From NCBI RefSeq assembly GCF_002305855.1, contig NZ_CP022163.1, positions 8,561,765-8,625,764 on the forward strand: 64,000 bases of DNA, given 5' to 3'. This DNA comes from Melittangium boletus DSM 14713. Lineage in GTDB: Bacteria; Myxococcota; Myxococcia; Myxococcales; Myxococcaceae. Position 1 is the stretch's first letter, and every line of letters begins with the position of its first letter. The position numbers and the translations under genes are program-made. Below are positions 35,108-44,913 of the stretch, piece by piece. The notes under the pieces are model-generated. The model did not search any database and was not told where the DNA came from. It worked only from the letters and a program-made list of their open reading frames with translations.

Positions 35108-35535
35108 CCTGGGATTCCTTTGCGCTCGGCGACGGATGGGACACAGCAGGAAGGCTTGCGCCGGTGGGGAACGAGCCAGAGCAGGGCGATGCAGGCGCCC
35201 AGGACGGCGGGGAGCAGGGTGGAGTCCATGAGGAACTTCGTGCCCCAGGCCCCGAGCGCGATGAGTGCCGCGATCACGCCCCGGTGCCACCCGTACGTTC
35301 GCCACGTGAGCAGGACGATGACGGCCAGGGCCATCGACACCAGGGCGTGGGGGATGTGCCACCGGGCGAGCCAGGCGCCCAGCCCTCCCGCCTCCAGTCC
35401 TCCCGCGAGGCCCAGGAGGGCGAGCAGACACACCGGGCACTTGGGAACCACGAGGGCCAGAAGCCAGCCCAACCCCACCCACCGGTAGGGGCCCGGGACT
35501 CGTCTTCCAGACGTGAGGCGCGATGGCGTGCGCAT
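35104..35535 (-). CDS. Small membrane protein with CPVC motif, coupled to tyrosinase
   Basis: 143 aa with four hydrophobic segments. The first begins with KCPVCLLALLGLAGG, a Cys-x-x-Cys pair at the membrane edge. The C-terminus has adjacent cysteines (PSCCVPS) and basic residues. It overlaps the tyrosinase start (ATGA), so the two are translated together. The Cys pairs and position suggest metal handling, perhaps copper for tyrosinase, as in MerC-like small transporters. This is inference; no family assignment is certain. Confidence 0.6.
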   Translation of the reverse strand: MRTPSRLTSGRRVPGPYRWVGLGWLLALVVPKCPVCLLALLGLAGGLEAGGLGAWLARWHIPHALVSMALAVIVLLTWRTYGWHRGVIAALIALGAWGTKFLMDSTLLPAVLGACIALLWLVPHRRKPSCCVPSVAERKGIPG

Positions 35536-35798
35536 TCAACCCCCCGTGGACGGCTCCACCCACGTTCTCCGCGGCGCGCGTATACGTATTCCCCTGAAAG
35601 GCGATTCAGCAATCCGCCCGCCGTTCCATGAACCCGGGGACCGCTCCATAACCTCTTGAATTCACATTGCCCGCTCGCTCCGTTCGCGAACGGGCATGCG
35701 GGGGTGGCGAATCTCGTGCGGAATGCCCAGGGCCAGCCAACTGTCCGGCGCTCGCTTCCCGGTCCCCATTGGGATCGGAACTCACACAAGGAGCGTGG

Positions 35799-37313
35799 AT
35801 GCGCATCCGTCGTCTGCTGAAGGTCGTCTCACCCGTGGCCCTCGTGGGTGTTCTCGCCTCGGGTTCCGGAGCTCTTGCTTCCGCTGACGAGGGGGTCTTC
35901 CCCTCGGAACTGTCCATGTCCGCCACCGCGACGACCCCGGCGTTCTCCCGCGTCCTCTGGGTGTCTGCCTCGGGGCAGGACACCGCCGAGGGCAGCGAGT
36001 CCAAGCCCTTCCGCACCGTGGCCAAGGCGCTGTCGCAGGTGAAGCCGGGCGAGGCCATCTTCATCAAGGCGGGGACGTATTCCGAGCGGTTGCGGCTCGA
36101 CGAGAAGGGCGGCTCCTCCAGCCGCTACCTCACGCTCATGGCCGCGCCGGGCGCGAAGCCCGTCTTCAAGGGCGGCACGGGCAGCCGCACGCCGTTGTTG
36201 GACGTGCGCGGCGCGTACTGGCGCATCGAGGGCCTTACCTTCGACGCGGCGGGGGACAAGGCCTTCGCCGCCTTCTGGCGCGGCTCGGGGGCGCACCACG
36301 GCATCCTGCGCGCCTGCACGCTCAAGAACGGCACCGAGGGCGCGGGCGTCTACGTCGCCGAGAAGGCCCAGGACGTGCTCATCGAGGGCAACAGCATCAG
36401 CAACTTCCGGCGCTCGGGGGATGACAGCCACGGCGTCTGCGTGCAGACGAATTCCAGGAACGTGATCGTCCGCGCCAATGACATCCATCACAACTCGGGG
36501 GATGGCGTGCAATGCCTGGGGCCCGAGGGCGGCGCCACGGAGGCCGGGACGCCCTTCGACAACCTGCTCGTCGAGGACAATGAGCTGCACGAGAACCAGG
36601 AGAACGGCGCGGACATCAAGACGTGCACCCGGGTGACGCTCAGGGGCAATCGCATCTGGGGCCACCGCCGCACGTCCTCGTCGGCGGGGGAGGGCATCGT
36701 GGTGCACGTGGCCGCGCGAGACGTCACGATCGAGGAGAACGAGGTGCGTGACAACGACCGGGGCATCCAGATTGGCGGTGAGCGCGTGGGCGCGCCACCC
36801 ACCCACATCGTCCTGCGGCGCAACCGCGTGTTCAACGGCTCCAACACGGACGGTGGTGACGGCTCGGGCATCCGCGTGGACACCGCCATCGACGTGAAGG
36901 TGTTCCACAACACCGTGTGGAACATGCCCGCCTATGGCCTCATCGTGGGCAACGGGGAGTCCGGGCCCAGCCAGGATGTGCAGGTGCGCAACAACATCCT
37001 CGGGGCCTGCTCGGCCGCGGCGGTGCGCGCGGGCACGAGCCGCCAGGGCATGTCCTTCGACGGGAACCTCTACACCTCGCTCACGGGCGCGGCCGTGCTG
37101 CGCAACAACAACAGCTACCTGGGCCTGTCCGCCTGGCGCTCGGCCACCGGCTGGGACGCACACGCCATGGAGAAGAGCCCGGTGTTCTTCGCCTCCAGCG
37201 TCGAGGACTTCTGGCTCTCGGTCTCCTCTCCGGCGCGGGACACGGGCGTGTCCGTGGGAGAGGCCTACTGTGGCAAGGGCCCGGACATCGGCGCGCGCGA
37301 GTCCGACTGCTGA
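35799..37313 (+). CDS. Secreted right-handed parallel beta-helix protein
   Basis: 504 aa, RBS AAGGAG before ATG 35799. Signal peptide ends about ALASA. The DUF1565-like entry VSASGQDTAEGSESKPFRTV...KPGEAIFIKAGTYSERL is followed by repeated beta-helix turns of the form NVIVRANDIHHNSGDGVQC, LLVEDNELHENQENGADIK and VTIEENEVRDNDRGIQIGG. Such folds occur in polysaccharide lyases, epimerases and adhesins. No catalytic set can be fixed. A substrate-binding or degrading role on polysaccharide is likely. Confidence 0.85.
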   Translation: MRIRRLLKVVSPVALVGVLASGSGALASADEGVFPSELSMSATATTPAFSRVLWVSASGQDTAEGSESKPFRTVAKALSQVKPGEAIFIKAGTYSERLRLDEKGGSSSRYLTLMAAPGAKPVFKGGTGSRTPLLDVRGAYWRIEGLTFDAAGDKAFAAFWRGSGAHHGILRACTLKNGTEGAGVYVAEKAQDVLIEGNSISNFRRSGDDSHGVCVQTNSRNVIVRANDIHHNSGDGVQCLGPEGGATEAGTPFDNLLVEDNELHENQENGADIKTCTRVTLRGNRIWGHRRTSSSAGEGIVVHVAARDVTIEENEVRDNDRGIQIGGERVGAPPTHIVLRRNRVFNGSNTDGGDGSGIRVDTAIDVKVFHNTVWNMPAYGLIVGNGESGPSQDVQVRNNILGACSAAAVRAGTSRQGMSFDGNLYTSLTGAAVLRNNNSYLGLSAWRSATGWDAHAMEKSPVFFASSVEDFWLSVSSPARDTGVSVGEAYCGKGPDIGARESDC

Positions 37314-37485
37314 GCCACCCCCTCGCGCTGGAGGTTGTTGGGTTCACGACGCGTATTCCCGAGATGTGGACCCGAAGTGCACCTCTCCACGGAGGGAGGG
37401 CCGCGTCGCGGGATGAATTGTTGGCTCGGTCACCTGTCTCCAGGGCGGGCTTGTCCGGGATCCACGAGCGCGTCACGATCCCGGG

Positions 37486-39726
37486 ATGGGGTGGGAGGAG
37501 GCTCGAGCCGAGGCGGCGATGCGCGCTTGGGAAGAGGTGGTGCGCTGGCACGCGGACTCGCGCGATCCCGCTCGGTGCGAGGAGGCCGCCCGGGCGCTCA
37601 ATGCCCTCGGCGGGGCGCATGCGCGGCGGGGCGACGCCGCCGCGGCCCGGGCCCGTTACGAAGAGGTGGTGCGCCGTTACGGGGACAGCCCGGAGGCTCC
37701 GCTGCGGGCGCAGGTGGCCATCGCGCTCGCCGAGCAGGGCAACCTGTGGGCGGACCACGGACAGCCCGACAAGGCCCGGGTGTATGTCGACGAGCTGGTG
37801 CGCCGCCATGAAGGCCCGTCCGGGGAGCGGCTCAAGGACGTGACGGCCCGGAGCCTGATGCGGCTGGGGCGCTCCTATTGGGATCAACTGCGTCCCGAGG
37901 AGGCGAGGGCATGCTTCGAGCAGGTGGTGCGCCGCTTCGGCGGGGCGGCCGAGCCCGTGCTGCGTGAGGAGGTGGCCGGCGCCCGGTTGCGCATCTGGGC
38001 GCTGCTGCGGAGCCAGGAACGTTTTGGCGAGGCCCAACGCGAATACGAGGCGGCGGTGGGGGGCCTGGGCGACCTTCCGGGGCCCGGAGCGCGGGCGCGG
38101 ATGATCGAGGTCTTCCGCGTCACGGCGGCGGGTCTCGAATGCGTGTTCTGCTACGAGGAGGCGCGGTGGTGTCTGGATGAGATGCTGAGCCGCTTCGGCG
38201 AGGTGCGCGAGGAGCCCGTGGCCGGGACCATCACGGAGCTCCTCGTCCAGCGTGGCAGGTTGTTGCGGCTCCAGGGCCGCACGGAGGAATCGCTGGCGGA
38301 CTGGCGCGAGGCGATCCGCCGGGCGGATGCCTTCCCGGGGCGAGCGGACGCGCTGGCGGTGGATGCCCTGGACCGGATGGCCGAGCTGCTGAGGGATCAG
38401 GGGCGTCTGGAGGAGATGCGCGACTGCTACGAGGAAGTGGTGCGCCGCACGCCCACGTGCGTGGACCCCTGGGAGCTCCAGGTTCCCAAGGCGCTCATGG
38501 TGCTGGGGGACCTCGCCGACGCCCAGGAGCGCTGGGAGGACGCCCTGGGGCATTACGCGGAACTGGTCCGCCGCTTTGGCTGGCAGCGCGAGTTGTCGCT
38601 CAACTGGATGGTACCGGCGGCCCACCACCAGATGGGCTGGATGCTCTGCCTGCTCCGGCGGTTCGACAAGGCCGAGGTGTGCTTCAAGGAGATGATGCTG
38701 CGCTATGGCCAGGCATCCAACACCTGGTTGCGCTCGCAGGCGCTCCAGGCCCACCGCAACCTGGCCCAGGTGTACGCGATGTCGGGGCGTCTGGACGCGG
38801 CGGCCGAGTGTCTGGGTGAACTGGTGCGGCGGCATGGGGATCCGGAAGATCCCGGCTTGCGGATGCTGGTGTTCGAGGCCCTGGGCGAACTGGGCGCGTT
38901 GTGCGAGCGCACGGGACGCCGCGAGCAGGCCTATGCTCATCACGAGGAACTGTTGCGCCGGTATGCCGCGCGTCCCGACGCCTCGTCACCGGAGCTGATC
39001 GCCCAGACCCATCTCGCCCTGGCGCGCCTGTCCGGACAGGCGCGTCAGTGGGAGAAGGCCCGGATCCACTTCGAGGCGGCCATTCTCCTGTTCGATGATG
39101 ATCTGCCGTCCACGAATATGCAGCGGCGGGCCCAGGCGATGCGCGACCTGGGCGCGCTCTTCCTGGAGCAGGAGCGATTGGAGGAGGGATGCTCGCTCCT
39201 GGAAGGCGTCGTGCGGCGCTACGGGGGGGAAGCCGAGCCGCTCCTGCAACTGGAAGTGGTGTTCGCGTTGCTGTCCCTCGGTGACGTGCTCGGGAGGCGG
39301 GGACGCACGGAGGAGGCCTGCGCGCGCTACGAGGAGGTGATCCGCCGCTTCGATACCTCGTCCGAGCCGTTCCTCCTGCGCCAGGTGGCCGTGGCCTTCC
39401 ACCGGGAGGGCCGTGAGTGGATGGCGAAGGGCAAGCGCTGTTGGCAGCGGGGCGCCCGGGAGGACGCGGCGGCGCTCCTGTCACGGGCGCGGGAGCGGAT
39501 GGAGGCGTCGCACGTCCGGGCCCCTGGCGAGCGCCTCGTCCGGGCGCATCTGGCCTATGTCTCCTTCCTGCAAGGGCGGCGGGACGAGGCCCGCGTGGCC
39601 ATCGAGACACTGTTGCGCCAGGAGGGAGAGGACGCGCGGGGAGAACTGCTCGCGGCGGCCACGCCCGAGCCCATCTTCCTGGACGAGGCGTGGCGCAGAC
39701 TCGTGCGGGCAATCCCCTCGGGGTAA
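37486..39726 (+). CDS. Tetratricopeptide-repeat protein
   Basis: 746 aa made almost wholly of TPR-like helix pairs of about 40 residues (e.g. LNALGGAHARRGDAAAARAR, LRLQGRTEESLADWREAIRR, GRLDAAAECLGELVRRHGD). The recurring end is YEEVVRRYG. There is no signal peptide and no membrane segment. A scaffold for protein complexes in the cytoplasm is likely. ATG 37486 is the first good start. Converges on the hybrid kinase gene 20 nt away. Confidence 0.88.
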   Translation: MGWEEARAEAAMRAWEEVVRWHADSRDPARCEEAARALNALGGAHARRGDAAAARARYEEVVRRYGDSPEAPLRAQVAIALAEQGNLWADHGQPDKARVYVDELVRRHEGPSGERLKDVTARSLMRLGRSYWDQLRPEEARACFEQVVRRFGGAAEPVLREEVAGARLRIWALLRSQERFGEAQREYEAAVGGLGDLPGPGARARMIEVFRVTAAGLECVFCYEEARWCLDEMLSRFGEVREEPVAGTITELLVQRGRLLRLQGRTEESLADWREAIRRADAFPGRADALAVDALDRMAELLRDQGRLEEMRDCYEEVVRRTPTCVDPWELQVPKALMVLGDLADAQERWEDALGHYAELVRRFGWQRELSLNWMVPAAHHQMGWMLCLLRRFDKAEVCFKEMMLRYGQASNTWLRSQALQAHRNLAQVYAMSGRLDAAAECLGELVRRHGDPEDPGLRMLVFEALGELGALCERTGRREQAYAHHEELLRRYAARPDASSPELIAQTHLALARLSGQARQWEKARIHFEAAILLFDDDLPSTNMQRRAQAMRDLGALFLEQERLEEGCSLLEGVVRRYGGEAEPLLQLEVVFALLSLGDVLGRRGRTEEACARYEEVIRRFDTSSEPFLLRQVAVAFHREGREWMAKGKRCWQRGAREDAAALLSRARERMEASHVRAPGERLVRAHLAYVSFLQGRRDEARVAIETLLRQEGEDARGELLAAATPEPIFLDEAWRRLVRAIPSG

Positions 39727-39745
39727 CGGGCTCACCCCCCGCGCT

Positions 39746-42061
39746 TCATTTGCGCTCGATCATCTCGCGGATCTTCACCGCGAGCTGATCCACGGTGAAG
39801 GGTTTGGTGAGCATCTCCATGCCCGCTTCGAGGAAGCCACTGCGGACGGCGGCGCCCTGGGCGTAGCCGGTGACGAAGAGCACGGGGAGCTCCGGGCGAT
39901 TGCCGCGCGCGACCTCGGCCAGTTGCCGCCCGTTCATGCCAGGCAGGCCCACGTCCGTCACCAGCAGGTCGATCCGTTGATCGCCCTCGAGGAAGGGAAT
40001 GGCCGTCTGGGCGTCCACCGCCTCCAGGGCTCCGTAGCCCAGGTCGTCCAGCACGTCGAGCATGACCATGCGCACGGTGGCGTCGTCCTCGACCACCAGC
40101 ACCGTCTCTCCCGCCTCGGCGCGAGGACGCTCCGCCGGGGCGGGGGAGACGGTCTCGGTCTCGGCCTGGTGGCGGGGGAGGTAGAGGTTGAAGGTCGTGC
40201 CTCGGCCCACCTGGCTGTGGATGCGCACGTGCCCCCCGGTCTGCTTCATGAAGCCGTAGACCATGGACAAGCCGAGCCCCGTGCCCTGGCCGATGGGCTT
40301 GGTGGTGAAGAACGGATCGAAGGCGCGGGCGATCACCTCGGGCGACATCCCGATGCCCGTGTCGCTCACGCCGATGACCACGTAGTCCCCTGGACGCAGG
40401 TCGTCCTTGTCGCGGGTGTAGGCCAGATCCAGGTGCGTGTTCTTCGTTTCGATCGTCAGTGCGCCCCCACCGGGCATCGCGTCGCGGGCGTTGATGACGA
40501 GGTTGAGGATGGCGTTCTCCAACTGGTTGCGATCCGTGGTCGCCCGCCACAGCCCCTTTCCGAGGAGCCTCGTCGAGGAGATGTTCTCGCCCAGGGTGCG
40601 GCGGATGAGCTCCTCCATGGAGGCGATGATGTCGTTCACGTCCGCGGGCTTGATGTCGAGCGATTGGCGGCGGGAGAAGGCGAGCAGCCGGTGGGTGAGG
40701 GCGGCGGCGCGGGTGATGGACTGGGTCACCGCGTTCATGTACCGGTCGAGCTCGTTCACCTGGCCCCGGGCGATCCGCATCCGCATGAGCTCCAGTCCGC
40801 CCATGATGCCCGCGAGCAGGTTGTTGAAGTCGTGCGCGATGCCCGCCGTCAACTGGCCCACCGCCTCCATCTTCTGGGCCTGGCGCAGGGCCTCCTCGGT
40901 CGCGCGCTGCTCGGTGACGTCGTGGCCGATCACGTAGAAGGCGTCTTCACTGGCGGATGCGGTCCAGGAGATCGTCTTCCAGCTTCCATCCGCGCACCGC
41001 AGCCGTTGCTCCAGACGTCCCAACCGCTCGCCCCGCGTCAATCGCTGGAAGGCCTCGAGCGAGGCGGTCTGGTCCTCCGGGTGGAGGATGTCCACCAGGA
41101 AGAGTGAGCGGAGGACGTCCTCGGAGAACCCGAGCAGGCTCGACCAGGCCGGATTGTGGGATCTGAGGTGGCCTTGGAAGTCCACGACGCCCATCAGATC
41201 GCTGGAGGTGCGCCAGATGCGGTCTCGTTCGGCCGTGCGCTCCGCGATCCGTTGCTCCAGGGTGGCGTTCAGCTCGCGCAGCGCCCGCTCGTTGCGCTTG
41301 CTCTCGCTGATGTCGAGCACGGTGCCGATGAGCCGCACGGCGACGCCGTTCTCGAAGTACGTGCGCCCCTTGGCGGAGACCCATCGCTCGATGCCATCCT
41401 CGATGCCCACGGTCCGGTACTCCAGATCGTAGGTCCCCGGACCGTTGGGATCGAGCGCGCGTTGCACGGCGTGATCCGCCGCCCCCCGGTCATCGGGGTG
41501 GATGCCCTGGAGAAAGGCGGTCTCGTAGGTGACGGGGGCGTCCGGTGACAGACCGAACAACTCCTTGCAGCGCGCGTCCCAGATCAGCTCCTGTTTGCGG
41601 AGGTGGAAGTCGAAGGTGCCGAGCCGCGTCGCCGCGGTGGCCATGCGCAGCCGGTCCTCGCTGTCCCGCAGCGACTGCTCGGCTTGCTTGCGCGCGCTCA
41701 GGTCGAGCATGGCGCCAATCATGCGCAGCGCGCGTCCATCCGGGTCGCGGGCGACGAAGCCCCGGTCGAGCACATGGGCATAGGTACCGTCGGCGCGCAG
41801 GAACCGGTACTCGTCCTTCCAATTCTCGCCTCCACCGTCGATCACCGCGTGGATGCTCGCGTCGATGCGCGCCCGGTCCTCGGGGTGGATGTGATGGATC
41901 CACCACTCCCCCGTGGGTTCCACGTCCGCGAGGACATGTCCATAGGAGGCGTGAAGGGCCTCGTTCCATTGCACGTGGTTGGAGAGGAGATCCCAATCCC
42001 AGATGGCGTCGTTGGTCGCGCGCGCGGCGAGCCGGTAGCGCTCCTCGTCGATGTTGGCCAC
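39746..42061 (-). CDS. Multi-PAS hybrid sensor histidine kinase with receiver domain
   Basis: 771 aa from GTG 42061. It has three PAS/PAC units (YRLAARATNDAIWDWD...; LRMATAATRLGTFDFH...; SSDLMGVVDFQGHLRSH...). HisKA (LTAGIAHDFNNLLAGI), HATPase (NLVINARDAM, DTGIGMSPEVI, GTGLGLSMVYGF) and a C-terminal receiver with Asp in LLVTDVGLPGMNG follow. No membrane segments, so it is cytoplasmic. Starts 94 nt after another sensor kinase on the same strand and may be cotranscribed with it. Confidence 0.95.
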   Translation of the reverse strand: MANIDEERYRLAARATNDAIWDWDLLSNHVQWNEALHASYGHVLADVEPTGEWWIHHIHPEDRARIDASIHAVIDGGGENWKDEYRFLRADGTYAHVLDRGFVARDPDGRALRMIGAMLDLSARKQAEQSLRDSEDRLRMATAATRLGTFDFHLRKQELIWDARCKELFGLSPDAPVTYETAFLQGIHPDDRGAADHAVQRALDPNGPGTYDLEYRTVGIEDGIERWVSAKGRTYFENGVAVRLIGTVLDISESKRNERALRELNATLEQRIAERTAERDRIWRTSSDLMGVVDFQGHLRSHNPAWSSLLGFSEDVLRSLFLVDILHPEDQTASLEAFQRLTRGERLGRLEQRLRCADGSWKTISWTASASEDAFYVIGHDVTEQRATEEALRQAQKMEAVGQLTAGIAHDFNNLLAGIMGGLELMRMRIARGQVNELDRYMNAVTQSITRAAALTHRLLAFSRRQSLDIKPADVNDIIASMEELIRRTLGENISSTRLLGKGLWRATTDRNQLENAILNLVINARDAMPGGGALTIETKNTHLDLAYTRDKDDLRPGDYVVIGVSDTGIGMSPEVIARAFDPFFTTKPIGQGTGLGLSMVYGFMKQTGGHVRIHSQVGRGTTFNLYLPRHQAETETVSPAPAERPRAEAGETVLVVEDDATVRMVMLDVLDDLGYGALEAVDAQTAIPFLEGDQRIDLLVTDVGLPGMNGRQLAEVARGNRPELPVLFVTGYAQGAAVRSGFLEAGMEMLTKPFTVDQLAVKIREMIERK

Positions 42062-42154
42062 GGTGTCCTCGGTGCGGCGGGCTGTTCCTGGGGGCTGCGC
42101 GGGGGGCGCCGCCCTCTCTTGCCAGGAGCCTCGCTGGGGAGCAACGGTCCCGAC

Positions 42155-44185
42155 TCAGGTTCCCCTCGGCAGCCGGACGCTGAAGGTGGTGCCATCGCGC
42201 TCGGTCGACGTCACGGAGAGGCCGCCACCGTGCGCGCGGACGATCTGATCCACGATGTACAGGCCCAGTCCCACACTTCGGGTCATGTTGTCCACGCCCA
42301 CCACCGCGCGCTGGAGGGGTTGGAAGAGCCGGGGGAGGGCGTCGGCGGGAATCGGCTCGCCCTGGTTGTGCACCTCGAAGCATACCCCCTCGGGGTCTCC
42401 CAGGACCCGGATGTGCACGGGCGTGTCGGGAGGGCTGTACTTGAGCGCGTTGCCCACCAGATTGCCCACCAACTGCGCGAGCCGGTCCGCGTCCCATATG
42501 CCCAGGGCGTCCCCGCGCCGCTCCAGTCGCAGCTCGCGATCGGGGTGTGTGGCCTCCAGCTCATCCACCGACGCGCGGACCACGGCGTGCAGGTCCACGG
42601 GCTTGCGTTCGATCCGCAGTCCTCCCCCCAGACGTGCCTGGGTGAAGTCGAGCAGGTCCCTCACCATGCGCACCGCGCGCTCCGCGCTCGTCTGGAGCCG
42701 GGCCAGGGCGCGGATGATGGGGGCGTCCAGATCTTCCCGGCGCAGGAGCAGCTGGACCCCCAGGAGGATGGCGCCCAGGGGATTGCGCAGGTCATGGCTG
42801 ACGATGCCAATGAGCTGCTGTTCGAAGCCCCGGCGCGCGCTCTCCTCCTCGGCCAGCCGCTGGGCTTCCCATCGCGCGCGGACCGCCTCCGTCACGTCGA
42901 GCGCCAGGACGATGACCCCTTCGATGACGCCGTCCACGGTGCGCACGGGCTGATAGGTGAGATTCACCCTCATCTCGCTCAGGACGCCATCTCCCCGCCG
43001 ATCCAGGCGGACCACCCGCTCCTGGCCCACGAAGGGCTGACCCGTCTGGTATACATGTCTCAGGAGGATGTCGAAGTCCTGGCCCACGAGCTCCGGGAGG
43101 GCCTGCTGGAGGGTCTTGCCGACGAGCTCCCGCCCGCCCATCCACTGGTGGTAGAGCGGGTTGGCCATCTCGAAGACATGCTCGGGCCCTCGCTGGTAGG
43201 CCACGGCGATCAGGGATTGGGCGGAAAGGGCATCCAACAACGCGGTCCGGGCGCGTTCGGCCTCGTGGGAGCGATGAAGCAGGGCTTCCATGCGCCGCCG
43301 GTCGAGCACGACCTGGGTCACCTCCGTGGCCACGACGATGATGCCCTCGGTGACGCCCGCCTCGTCGCGCAGGGGCTCGTAGACGAAATTGAAGTACACG
43401 TTCTCGGGCAACCGCCCGGCGGTGCGTATCAACCGCACGGGAATCTCCGTGCCCACGAAAGGCACGCCGGTGCGGATCACCTCATAGAGGATTTCGTCGA
43501 ACCCCTGGCCTTGGAGTTCGGGCATCGCGTCCATGAGGGGTTTGCCCAGGACCTGCTCGAGGGTGCGGCCCCACAGGCGGCAGATCAAGGGGTTGGCCAC
43601 GTCGATGACTAGCTCGGGGCCCCGGAAGATGCCAATGGCCACGGGCGCCTGCATGAAGAGGGCACTGAGACGGGCCCGGCCCAACTCCGCGGTGGCCCTC
43701 AACCGCTCGGTCTCCTGGAGGAGCCGATCGCGTTCGGCCTCCTTCTGGCGGCTGTACTCGCTCACCGCCTCCGCGATCGAGTTGGCCACGAAGTCCGTCA
43801 ACAACCGGATCTCCCCCAGGGTGATGGGGAGCGCGTTCTCCTCGATGAGATCGAACAGCATCCCCCGCAGCAGGTCGTACTCACGGACCAGCGTGTCCAG
43901 ATCGAAGCCAAGCCCGAAACGCTGGGCTCCGTGGGCTCGTCCCATCTCCTGGTACTTGTGGGAGGCGGCGTTCGAATCCCGCTCCGGAGGGCTCCTCAGG
44001 TTCCTGGCGAGCTCCTGGATGAGGGCGGGCAGGTGATCTTCCAGCTCGAAACAGGAGATGGCCTTGTGAGGCAGGTCATGACGCACGTTGTCGGTCCAAC
44101 GCTTGATGAGCTCGCCTTGCCGAGCTTCCAGCACGTCCGCCAACTGGCTCATGAACCTTCTCGAAGTGAGAACATGAAGGTTCAT
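42155..44185 (-). CDS. RsbRD-N/PAS sensor histidine kinase
   Basis: 676 aa. The N-terminal about 150 residues (LADVLEARQGELIKRWTDNV...FELEDHLPALIQELARNL) resemble the RsbRD-N/globin-like sensor domain. Two PAS domains follow (FMQAPVAIGIFRGPELVIDVAN; ...AVAYQRGPEHVFEMAN). Then come HisKA (GIVSHDLRNPLGAILLG) and HATPase (LVGNALKYSP, GLGLYIVDQIVRAHGG). No receiver domain. ATG 44185 used; ATG 44152 is possible. The two PAS units are alike, suggesting internal duplication. Confidence 0.93.
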   Translation of the reverse strand: MNLHVLTSRRFMSQLADVLEARQGELIKRWTDNVRHDLPHKAISCFELEDHLPALIQELARNLRSPPERDSNAASHKYQEMGRAHGAQRFGLGFDLDTLVREYDLLRGMLFDLIEENALPITLGEIRLLTDFVANSIAEAVSEYSRQKEAERDRLLQETERLRATAELGRARLSALFMQAPVAIGIFRGPELVIDVANPLICRLWGRTLEQVLGKPLMDAMPELQGQGFDEILYEVIRTGVPFVGTEIPVRLIRTAGRLPENVYFNFVYEPLRDEAGVTEGIIVVATEVTQVVLDRRRMEALLHRSHEAERARTALLDALSAQSLIAVAYQRGPEHVFEMANPLYHQWMGGRELVGKTLQQALPELVGQDFDILLRHVYQTGQPFVGQERVVRLDRRGDGVLSEMRVNLTYQPVRTVDGVIEGVIVLALDVTEAVRARWEAQRLAEEESARRGFEQQLIGIVSHDLRNPLGAILLGVQLLLRREDLDAPIIRALARLQTSAERAVRMVRDLLDFTQARLGGGLRIERKPVDLHAVVRASVDELEATHPDRELRLERRGDALGIWDADRLAQLVGNLVGNALKYSPPDTPVHIRVLGDPEGVCFEVHNQGEPIPADALPRLFQPLQRAVVGVDNMTRSVGLGLYIVDQIVRAHGGGLSVTSTERDGTTFSVRLPRGT

Positions 44186-44262
44186 GTAACCTGATCATCC
44201 AAGGACAGGTCCGTGGCGATCCAGCGGGAGCCCGCCCGCTCGAGGGCCCATCGCCTGGAGGG

Positions 44263-44796
44263 CTACTTCTCCACCACACCGCACGCGATGCGGCCGCCCG
44301 CGTCACCGGCGGGGTCGGAGTGGTAGTCGTCCAGCTTGGCGTGCACCACGACGGCCGAGCCGTCCTTGTCGAACAGCCCCTTCACCTTCAGGTCCGGCGC
44401 GAAGAAGTCGAACTGCACGCGTCCTTCCTTGTCGACGTACAGGTTGGGCAGGTCCCCCTCGTGCTTGCCCTTGGGCGAGAGGATTCCGTGCGCCTTCTTC
44501 TTCGGGTTGAAGTGGCCGCCCGCCGTCGTGAACGCCGGCGCCTCGCACTTGCCCGCCTCGTGGATGTGGATGGCGTGCTCGCCCGGGGGCAGGTTCGTCA
44601 GCGTGCCCTTCACCAGCACGCCGGTCGGCGTCTGCTCGAAGGTCACCTCGCCCACGTCCTTGCCCTGCGCGTCCTTTAGCGGCGCCTTCGCCGTCTCTCC
44701 CTTCGGGGGCGGCGCCTTCGTCCCCGCCTCCGGCGTCTGCGCCAGGGCGGGCGTGGTGGTGAGGGTGGCGGCAATCAGCAGGGCGCGAATCGTCAT
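44263..44796 (-). CDS. sodC: Cu-Zn superoxide dismutase
   Basis: 177 aa from ATG 44796, signal peptide ending PALA. Metal ligands can be matched to the family: Cu by His77, His79, His95 and His152; Zn by His95, His103, His112 and Asp115. Cys84 and Cys172 are placed for the conserved disulfide. It dismutates superoxide in the periplasm. A Pro/Lys-rich linker (TKAPPPKGETAKAP) precedes the beta-barrel. Monocistronic, about 78 nt before the sensor kinase gene's upstream end. Confidence 0.96.
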   Translation of the reverse strand: MTIRALLIAATLTTTPALAQTPEAGTKAPPPKGETAKAPLKDAQGKDVGEVTFEQTPTGVLVKGTLTNLPPGEHAIHIHEAGKCEAPAFTTAGGHFNPKKKAHGILSPKGKHEGDLPNLYVDKEGRVQFDFFAPDLKVKGLFDKDGSAVVVHAKLDDYHSDPAGDAGGRIACGVVEK

Positions 44797-44913
44797 GGTG
44801 TCAGGCTCTCCCGAGGGGTTCAGGGTGCTACGAAACGGGCGTGACACTAACTTCGACCGTCGCCCGATGAAGCGGAAAGTCGGCCCCCTCGCCCGCGCTC
44901 TGCCGCGCAGTCA

